In this document: in pieces, positions 57,069-64,000 of the stretch
Layout: each line of letters starts with the position of its first letter
Position numbering within the stretch: position 1 is the stretch's first letter
Assembly (NCBI GenBank): GCA_028673005.1
Contig: CM054115.1
Location: 55,910,407-55,974,406 of the forward strand
Source: Tanypteryx hageni
Lineage: Eukaryota > Arthropoda > Insecta > Odonata > Petaluridae
Reading direction: 5' to 3'
Length of the DNA stretch: 64,000 nucleotides
Translations under genes and position numbers: made by a program
The notes under the pieces: generated by a model
Databases searched by the model: none
Told to the model about the DNA's origin: nothing
What the model saw: the letters and a program-made list of their open reading frames with translations, nothing else

Positions 57069-57382
57069 ATGTCAACAAGGTGTTGGGATGAGGAAACCCA
57101 GTGAGCACTCACCAATCAGACGACTTCAGGTTGGCGAGGCAAAACTTTTTGAGTGACAAGTAAACTGAGTCAAATAAAAGTAAACAAAATTGACTTGATA
57201 CAAAAGTATATGCCGTATAAATGCACAATTTGGTCCAGAATTTACTTTCCAAGACTGTAAATAAATTCTTCAAAATTTCGGTTCAATTGGAAAGCCTACA
57301 AGAGCTAAATATCCTAAATTCGTTTCAATTGAGATTAACTGGCAATATGCTCCGTGCTAAAGCAATGATGCGGTTTTTTTTT

Positions 57383-58085
57383 TACTTTCTCCATATACGT
57401 AATATAGGGGAAAGTATTGTATTCATGAAAAAAATCGACTTCGAGATTTCAACGGAAATACACGTTTTGAGGTCCCCTGAACACGTTTTGACCATTTTCT
57501 CGATGATGTCTGTTTTTGTATGTGATAGCTTTTTGTGGGTGCTCTTAACTCAAAAACTATTAATCACGTCATCGCGAAATTTTATATTTAACATTTTTAT
57601 AAAAATCAGAAAAACTGATTAGTTTTCGGTAAAAATCGGTCGACCGGAAGTGGGTGCTTACTCTTGTCACTTACCCGTTATTTTGAAATATTTGCTTTAG
57701 TATTTGATAAATGTAAAAATGTATTGGAATAAAAGTTGTAGGAAATTTTATTTTTTACGACCTTTGTTTGATACATTTTTCCATATAATGCATTGTTTAA
57801 GAGATATCGTATATTATAATCTGCCACCACCACGCCACCTACCGATGACTATTGTTAACAATTGTCTCTTAGTTACATCTTAGTAACGCTCTTTTTTCTT
57901 TTCTTAATTGTTGGAGCTTTGTGTCTATAACCAATATCAGAAGGCAATGGTTTGAGTTAATTTCTGTTCTTTTTAAAGTCGAAAATTTCCTCGTAGTTTC
58001 TTAAAATATTTATTATTATGTAACCTATTTGGAATTTTCAGAAATATTACAGATATGGAGAAAGTCATGTGGTGGCCACATCAGA
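57383..58085 (+). repeat. Dispersed repeat, blocks A-B-C in order without the array
   Basis: Block A (57383-57690) runs from TTTCTCCATATACGTAATAT to GGTCGACCGGAAGTGGGTGC. Block B (57690-57890) includes ATAATGCATTGTTTAAGAG. The junction CTTAGTTACATCTTAGTAAC (57868-57887) leads directly into block C (57905-58085). In the 11-13 kb copy the ~1.8 kb array element sits at this junction, so this copy is either the empty site or a deletion. Confidence 0.75.
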
Positions 58086-58379
58086 TTTTCTTGAAAATGT
58101 TTAGGATAATTGTTTAAAATAAGTGGCCGCAGAATTATTTTGATCCTAATGAAAAAAATTGCTCAAGTATTTATAACTGCAATCATTAGTCTTAAAGCAG
58201 AATTCTCAGTATTAACTATAATTATTTATCTTTTTGAACGATATACACATTCCATAGGTATTTGTTATTACGCTGAAAACATAAAATAGTAGCCTTATTT
58301 TTTATAAAAAGATTATATATTACTAGCGTAATTGCCCGCCAAAACAACGGGTATGCATGGATTTAGTATTAATTATAAA
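58086..58379. other. Non-coding interval
   Basis: Contains ACTAGCGTAATTGCCCG and a short CCCG...CGGGT hairpin near 58335-58352, a motif often seen at the ends of dispersed arthropod repeats. Unassigned. Confidence 0.35.
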
Positions 58380-58600
58380 GCAATTCCCAGTCTGTCTCTT
58401 TTCTCACTTCCTCTCTCCCATCCTCCTCCCTCCCATTCTCCCCTCTTCCCTCTCTCTCCTTCTCTGGAAATATACACTTTTTAATCTCAATCTTACACTA
58501 ATAAAGAACATTATCAATCTATCTCTCCTTCTCTCCCTCCCCCTGTCTCCTTCCCTCTCTCCCTTTCTCTCCATTCCTCACTATCTCTCCCTAATAATGA
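58380..58600. repeat. Polypyrimidine (CT-rich) tract
   Basis: Dense CTCC, CTCT and TCCC words. It continues on the other side of the MITE (59111-59190), as if the MITE had inserted within or beside it. Confidence 0.75.
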
Positions 58601-58614
58601 ACATTATCTATATG

Positions 58615-59110
58615 CAGGGTGTATTTAAAATGCAACCCACACGAAGAAAGTAACATATAATACAAGTTACATTAAATATACACTATATATCGTTAGGTAT
58701 TTGTTATAAATAGTCTCAACCGCTTTACAGAAGGCTGTTGAAAATGTCCATCCCCTTCTCCATGAATGGTTTTTCAACATGTTCCTGTTTCAAGAATTTT
58801 TTTATTGACAGTATAATGATGTCTAATCCGGTACTTCCTTTGCTGGATGTGCATTCCTGAATGCCTCACGAAATGCAGTTTCAAAGAAAAATATTACTCA
58901 ACAATAAACACACCTTCTCCTTGTGTAAAAATCATATTTGCACCTCCAACGCTATTCAGCAACTGAGGACGCCAGCTACGAGATAGTCAAAGTCATCTTG
59001 ACATGCCCGTGTGCAGTAGTGTGAGGGGAATCAACAAAGAGGGAGAGATGCAAGATCGGCGCTTGTGAACAATTTTGAAGTTTGAGTTGCGTTTTAAATG
59101 GTACACCCTG
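58615..59110. mobile_element. MITE with CAGGGTGT terminal repeats, 496 bp
   Basis: The left end CAGGGTGTATTTAAAATGCA and the right end, read inward, CAGGGTGTACCATTTAAAAC then GCAAC agree apart from a small indel. The CAGGGTGT start resembles the mariner-type terminus at 554, so a Tc1/mariner-related origin is likely. A clear target duplication was not found. No coding capacity. Confidence 0.65.
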
Positions 59111-59762
59111 TATCTCTTTCTCCTCTGGTTCCCTCACTCTCTGACTCTCTCCTTTCCTTCTTCCAATTTCTTCTTCCCTTTCTCTTTCGAATTAAAGCAT
59201 GCATTCCTTATGCATATAGTATAAGGACTAGGGGCCCGTTGCAGTACTTCCTGCAAAAATCTAGAGACCCTTGCGTGAAGTGACCTCATGCGATAGTTCC
59301 TATGACAATATATTATTACAAAGAGTTTATTAGTTGAACCACTTTTATTGCCCAACTTAAAATAATTATTAAATTAATTATTTTCATAACCAAAACCACA
59401 TACCTACATGATTTAGACTACCGGTACACAATATTTTTTGTTTTGTTCACTATTTCTGATTGTAGAGCAAATCGCATGTTCTGTGGTTTGTTTAATATTA
59501 AGTAATCAATGCTCCGACAACGCGACAATATCGAAAGAAATTATTCACACATTATCAATATAGTAATTTTATTAAACTGCACAATAAAACTTGCAAACGA
59601 AACGATATTTCCAATGTATGCGTGAAATATCTTTCAATTTGAAATGTTAGGTTATGCATTATTACAATGCATTGGAATCGTTTCTTTTCTTCGGTGCCTG
59701 TTTCATTTGTTTTATATTTGAAAGAAACTTTTCAAAAATTTTCAATCAGTTATTGTCCTTGA
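59111..59762. other. CT-rich start, then non-coding interval
   Basis: Pyrimidine-rich to about 59190, then ordinary AT-rich sequence with nothing recognised. Confidence 0.5.
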
Positions 59763-60745
59763 TGCGTTTCTTTCATTGTAAGCATATTGTTAATGCAAAT
59801 GCACTTGAAACTCCTAGTCTAACGATGCAAAAATTCGAGATAAACAATTTAAATGTTGAACAATCGAAAAAATCGAATATAAACTTAAAATATGAGAAAA
59901 CAATTAAACAATTAAAGAGAAAGCAAGAATAAGAATCTTAATTTCTTTCTACATGAAATAGTGTAAATCTCGAGTGAAAGTCTCGATCGTAAATTTATTT
60001 AAAATGTTTAAGACTAAAGGTCTACACATTGTATTCCAGTCGATTATATGTTAATCAAATGCTAAAACGAAAACTTTCCTGATATCGTACCCATGATTTT
60101 TCGGGAGACGACGACTACCCGCCTTAAAACTGCAAGAGTTCGCGTCGAGTATTCAGGCGAAAGATTTGTCGAAATCGAGCCGACCGTTCTTGATTTATTT
60201 GCGTTTATACTGGGAGGTGACGTCACTCGAGACTTAATCTGTATTTGTTCTTCACGCGTTTTATTGTAAGCCTAGTGCAAATGCACTTGAAGCCCGAGTC
60301 TAACAATGCAAAAATCCGAGATGAACAATGCAAAAATCCGAGATGAACAATGCCGGCTACACTAGCAACATCCTTTTTGAAATGTCGAAAAATCGGAGAA
60401 AATTGAATATAAACTTAAAATATGAGCAATGACGAATCAAACAACAGAATCGGCGGTAAGAATAAGAATCTTCATTTTTTACTGCGTGAAATGGTATAAA
60501 GTTTTAGTTAAAGTCTTGAACGTAAGATATTTTAAAATGTTAAAGAATAAAGGTCTACACATCGTATCCTGGCCGATTACGTGTTAATCAAATGAAAAAA
60601 CGAAAGGCATTTTCCGGAGGATGACCAACCACCTAAATCCTGCAAGAGTTAGCGCCGAGTATTCAGGTGAAAGATTCGTCGAAATTGAACCTAACGTTCT
60701 CGGTTTATTTGCGTTCATGCCGGAAGGTGACGTCACTCGAGGCTT
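59763..60745 (+). repeat. Tandem duplication, two ~490 bp units
   Basis: Unit 1 (59763-60253) and unit 2 (60254-60745) share in order GTAAGC, GCAAATGCACTTGAA, GTCTAACxATGCAAAAATxC, ATATAAACTTAAAATATGAG, AAGAATAAGAATCTT, AAAGGTCTACACAT, GTTAATCAAATG, GAGTATTCAGG and GGTGACGTCACTCGAG. Unit 2 has a 22-bp internal repeat (60306-60350). The 3' part of each unit has a coding-like segment (60126-60233 and 60636-60743) reading EYSGERFVEIEP in both. No family recognised. Confidence 0.8.
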
Positions 60746-60947
60746 CAGACGCAGGCATAGACAACGTTTAAAATATATTAGATTAAGATCACAATACAAT
60801 CTCAAGGTTTAACAATGAAACGGTGGGCAAGGCAACATGTCGCTAATCCAATTCCTTCTAATTTTAATTTGCAAAAGAGTAAAATCCTGTATGTCAAAAA
60901 ATCGACTTTTGAGCCCGGGTCTTTTTACCAACTTTTATATTAACTTC

Positions 60948-60951
<4 letters not shown>

Positions 60952-60999
<48 letters not shown>
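60952..60999. repeat. (TA)n microsatellite
   Basis: About 24 TA units, next to the end of the Penelope fragment at 61010-61560. Confidence 0.9.
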
Positions 61000-61000
<1 letters not shown>

Positions 61001-61009
61001 CGATACGGA

Positions 61010-61560
61010 AAAAGAAATAATATGATGAAATAAATGCAACGAGAGGTTGAGAGGGATAGGAAGGAGCCAGTGAACACTTACCATACGGTGATGGACGTCC
61101 ACAGCGATAGAGGAAGGCTTGTAATTTGGAGCTTTCGGGCAACACACGTCCTTCTTCAGCGAGAGAAATACGGAGACTTAAACTAAGCGTAACACTGGAG
61201 GTAGGGGTTCGGGAAAATAGGGGTAAGGGGAAAGGGAAAGAGGGGTAAGGGAAAGGAAAAAGAGGGGTGATTAGAGTGGGAGTGTTAGCGAAGGTTTAAA
61301 CCTGGTAAGGAGAGGGAGCGGAGGATGTCAATATGGGCTAGTTCCCATTGACGGAGTTGTGGCACGGGGAAACTACTTGGAAGAGCACGAATAGTTTTTA
61401 CTGTGAAGCAGCTATTGAAGGGAAGGGAGTGGGTTAACGCATGGTCGGCCACCGGAAGGGGGCGCCTAAGAGAGACGCTATTCCGATGGCCGTTCATGCG
61501 GATGTTAAGGGGTGTGGTTGTGAGGCCTACGTAGAACATATATATAAGAGACAAATATTC
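61010..61560 (-). mobile_element. Penelope-like element, 3' fragment
   Basis: The minus-strand order is endonuclease C-part (61554-61285), a ~125 bp untranslated stretch, CGCTGAAGAAGG (61161-61150) with GAAA (61136-61133), then further 3' sequence up to the (TA)n run. CGCTGAAGAAGG is shared with the relic at 1477. It is 5'-truncated near 61560. Confidence 0.7.
61285..61554 (-). pseudogene. Penelope-like GIY-YIG endonuclease, C-terminal part
   Basis: An 89-codon frame reads FYVGLTTTPLNIRMNGHRNS, the GIY-YIG motif region with the conserved arginine helix. PVADHALTHSLPFN follows (the xHxxxxxH-like block), then LRQWELAHIDILRSL and GLNLR at the end. It lacks the reverse transcriptase entirely. 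It differs in sequence from the 37.9 kb Penelope and so represents a second lineage. Confidence 0.75.
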
Positions 61561-62340
61561 CTAGCAAATTTAAATCTTCTACCTACTCGGAAAGTTTGTT
61601 AAAAATAGCATTACAGTCAGTCAGTGGCTCGTGGTGAAAGTTGTTGCAGACGATTAGAATTTAAATGGTCAGCGAAACAATTGAAAATAGTGCAATTCGG
61701 TAAAAATGTTTAAATGCAGCTGTTCTGATTCACTGGTAAATTCATTTCATTTAGAAATTTTAAATATGTAAGAATTAAAATGAAATGCTGAATCGATTAA
61801 AACCCACTTTGCGGTGTTTAAAAGTAAATCTGACTCTTTGGGGTAAAATAAATTAATCCTTCTTTAAACGATTATGTTTAAACTTTATAGTGTATTCTTT
61901 CGTCGTTCTATACATTTTGCTGGCATTCAGAAATCCGATTCTCGAGTAATGCTGGAGTTCTATAGTTTAACACAAGGCAGTCAGCCTACAAAATTACCAC
62001 AGAGTATTTTTCGTAAAGGAACCGCATGCTTTACAAACACCATTTAAATTGTTCCCGAAAATAGGATACCGCTTGACGGTATTTTGTTTGATTCGGTAAA
62101 CCGAAAGCGATGACCACAAATGAACCATTTGCTACGGTGACGAATTCATGCAAATGATTTAAAAAAATAGCTTTGATGGAGCAAATGTTTCTCGCGCATA
62201 ATTAACAGAAACTAGCTGCTTAGTGCAGCGTTGCTTGTAGCATCAATAAGATATGTCCTTACTTCCACACGGCATGGTAAATGAATGCAATGGGTGGGTA
62301 TATTTTTAGAAATGTATTCCACCATAATACAGACCTTTTC
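61561..62340. other. Non-coding interval
   Basis: Nothing recognised. Confidence 0.5.
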
Positions 62341-62760
62341 AACTATCTCCGACGGTCCCGCATTTATATCAGTTCCATATTCGGTCACGAGATGGCAGTA
62401 ATCGAAAGATCTACGGCATAACCATTTTCTTTCAAAAATTTCTGTTTAAATTATGTTTTGTGACAAATACTGCTATTACATATTTGTGCTTTTTTTCTTT
62501 AAGTTTTTTACGACATTAATGCAATGCAGTGGAAATCATGAATGTACACGGGTATAATAAAAAAATGCATGTCAAAATAATACAATGCCACCTGGTGGAG
62601 AACATTAAACAATCTCCGACGGTCGCGCATTTTAGGTTATATCAGTTCGTTTGACTGCCAAGAGATGGCAGTATGGTAAAATTACACGACAACTATATTT
62701 TCTATCAAAATATTCTTTCCAAATTAAGTTTTCCAACAATTGCTTTTATTAGATACTCGT
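62341..62760. repeat. Diverged tandem duplication, ~265 bp spacing
   Basis: Unit 1 (from 62341) and unit 2 (from 62607) share AATCTCCGACGGTC or ACTATCTCCGACGGTC, CGCATTT, TATATCAGTT, GAGATGGCAGTA, a TTTTCT-CAAAA stretch and AAATTA-GTTTT. The best conserved parts are CTCCGACGGTC and AGAGATGGCAGTA-like words. Confidence 0.65.
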
Positions 62761-62845
62761 AGTGTTTTAATTTTAATGTTAATGATATTTGCAACCAAAA
62801 AATAAGTATAAATACTTTTAATGAAATTTTAATAAGTAAATTGTC

Positions 62846-63169
62846 GGAGTGGCGGTGGTGTAGTGGTTAGGACGCAGGCTGCTACTCGTCTGCTGCTTGA
62901 AAAGGCAGCGGACACGAATCCTGCGCAAGTAGGATTTTTTCCAGTCGTCCGGCCCCCTGTTTATGTGGTTTGAGGAGACCGCGCAAATTCAGCTGTTTCG
63001 TCCTTCGGAAGGGACGTTAAGCCGTTGGCCCCTTTGGTGTTCTTCGTTATGAGTAAGCTAATGCCGACACCGGGTTTCTCTTCATCCTTGCTATCCAGCT
63101 ATTCATTGCACTACCTCTTAGATACCTATTGCGCGTAGGCAAGAGGTGAATCAGCTGGGAACATACATT
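62846..63169 (+). mobile_element. tRNA-derived SINE, 324 bp, with 11-bp target duplication
   Basis: The head GGTGGTGTAGTGGTTAGGAC matches the pol III A box and GACACGAATCC a degenerate B box, at tRNA-like spacing. A tRNA-unrelated body follows, with TCCTTCGGAAGGGACGTTAA and CCGTTGGCCCC, a stretch resembling conserved central domains of invertebrate SINEs. AGTAAATTGTC is repeated exactly at 62835-62845 and 63170-63180, defining both ends. There is no coding capacity; a LINE would mobilise it. Confidence 0.85.
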
Positions 63170-63180
63170 AGTAAATTGTC

Positions 63181-63656
63181 ACAGAGCGTTGACCCCGAGA
63201 CGCTCGCATATTATATATGTGAAGGGTCATACTGACAAAACGCACTTAATATATAGGTACGAGCATAACCCACTTGCACACGGCGTTTCATATAACACAT
63301 TTTGTGAAATTTATTAATCTTAAACGTCACCTTCAAATTACGATGCAATATCAAAATAAGCAGCAAACAAATAAAACATAAACATGATTGTTGCCTCAGC
63401 TACAGACAAGTTGAGCAAATAATTAAATCTATGACGTAATATATAGGTGAATGTTGAAAAATTAACAGCTTAACTACGTGCCCTTGGGATCATTTTGAGT
63501 CGAGAAGTACAAATTAACATGAGACCGATCCCGATCTGCAACGGTTTGTCAAGTAAATTAGAATTATCATTTTATTGCATTTGTAATTTTTACAAGTACA
63601 ATTCCATTAAAATTTAGGTTACATGATTGCACTAATATTACATTCTAAATTAATTG
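63181..63656. other. Non-coding interval
   Basis: Nothing recognised. The left terminus of the mariner-type element at 63657 may lie here but was not identified. Confidence 0.45.
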
Positions 63657-64000
63657 TCAATTAAGTGCCTCGAAATGGCCACCCTGATTGTCGATGCACC
63701 GTTGAGCCCTTCCTGTAAGTGAATTAACAGCCTTTGTCACAATGTCCTGATCAGTTTTGATGTGAGTGCCGCAGTCCATTATGTTATTCGCCAGCTCAGC
63801 CCTAGTGTTTGATTTCACAGCATTCACCAGGGATTTCATGTGACCCCAGAGGAAGTAGTCAAGGCGAAAGATTTGGTGATCTCGCTGGCCAAGCAACTGG
63901 ACCACCTCAATCAATCCAACGGTCTGAAAAGTGTTAATTCAGAAATGCAGGCATCTCCCTACCAGAATGAGGAGGTGCGCCGTCTTGCTGCAGTCACATC
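63657..64000 (-). pseudogene. Mariner-type transposase, C-terminal part, decayed and cut by the window edge
   Basis: Same family as 68-400. Reading leftward from the window end: LQQDGAPPHSGREMPAFLN (second catalytic D), a stop, HFSDRWID, a stop, and PARSPNLSP, where the third catalytic position is N instead of D. A frameshift near 63862 leads into LDYFLWGHMKSLV and a C-terminal tail to 63657. Two stops, one frameshift and the lost acidic residue make it inactive. The N-terminal half lies beyond position 64000. Confidence 0.75.

Noticed and set aside
58357..58653. 98-codon frame rich in Leu, Ser and Pro
   Set aside because: Translation of a polypyrimidine tract running into the MITE terminus.
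62846..62930. tRNA gene at the head of the SINE
   Set aside because: Followed by a SINE body and enclosed by target duplications; acceptor and T stems do not form a proper tRNA.
1..64000. CRISPR array, bacterial operon, prophage or endogenous virus
   Set aside because: No direct-repeat/spacer structure, no dense same-strand genes with ribosome binding sites and no viral replication or capsid proteins; all large coding remnants are transposon-derived.

Overview
This window looks like a gene-poor, repeat-dense stretch of a large, AT-rich arthropod (probably insect) nuclear genome. Three things point there: the mix of transposon families (mariner-type, pogo/Tigger, hAT, piggyBac, RTE-type and Jockey-type non-LTR elements, Penelope-like elements, tRNA-derived SINEs, Helitron-like tandem-array elements); the complete lack of bacterial gene organisation; and coding sequence that survives mostly as broken, nested transposon remnants. 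The species cannot be named from sequence alone. I found no rRNA gene, intact tRNA gene, CRISPR array or virus.

Layout. 1-554: deleted mariner-type element. 1.4-5.8 kb: Penelope end relic, dispersed repeat blocks (called A, B and C here), a 125-157 bp tandem repeat, and an RTE-type reverse transcriptase fragment. 6.1-10.3 kb: pogo-like transposon split by a 1.87 kb hAT (BED-finger) element. 10.9-13.4 kb: composite of block C, an array element built of ~146 bp monomers that carries an RTE insertion, and blocks B and A. 16.2-18.2 kb: pogo/Tigger element with both terminal repeats. 19.9-20.9 kb: piggyBac-type remnant with a hAT MITE inside. 26.7-29.5 kb: tRNA-like SINE, then an RTE element interrupted by a Tigger-like deletion derivative. 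29.5-31.5 kb: ~146 bp alternating arrays. 31.9-35.3 kb: two hAT MITEs with perfect 8-bp target duplications (one inside an RTE endonuclease), a 16-bp minisatellite and another RTE remnant. 37.6-39.2 kb: Penelope-like element between inverted terminal arms that carry a hammerhead-like core. 45.1-46.8 kb: two more hAT MITEs. 48.65-49.5 kb: GC-rich Jockey-type fragment. 54.2-54.5 kb: the one convincing host feature, a GC-rich probable first coding exon ending in a strong splice donor. 57-64 kb: A/B/C repeat, a TIR MITE, a ~490 bp tandem duplication, a second Penelope fragment, a SINE with an 11-bp target duplication, and a decayed mariner-type transposase at the right edge.

Interaction and history. 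The information here is mainly stratigraphic. Several insertions sit precisely inside older coding sequence, so the reading frame resumes across the empty site: hAT into pogo, and hAT MITE into RTE endonuclease. RTE into array element, MITE into piggyBac and Tigger into RTE endonuclease are nested too. These give a relative order of activity. I see no new multi-gene system. The most testable leads are the hammerhead-like motifs at Penelope ends, the ~146 bp alternating-dimer arrays with terminal hairpins, the long foldback in the 34.2 kb MITE, the ~490 bp duplication with a coding-like segment, and the unidentified exon at 54.2 kb.
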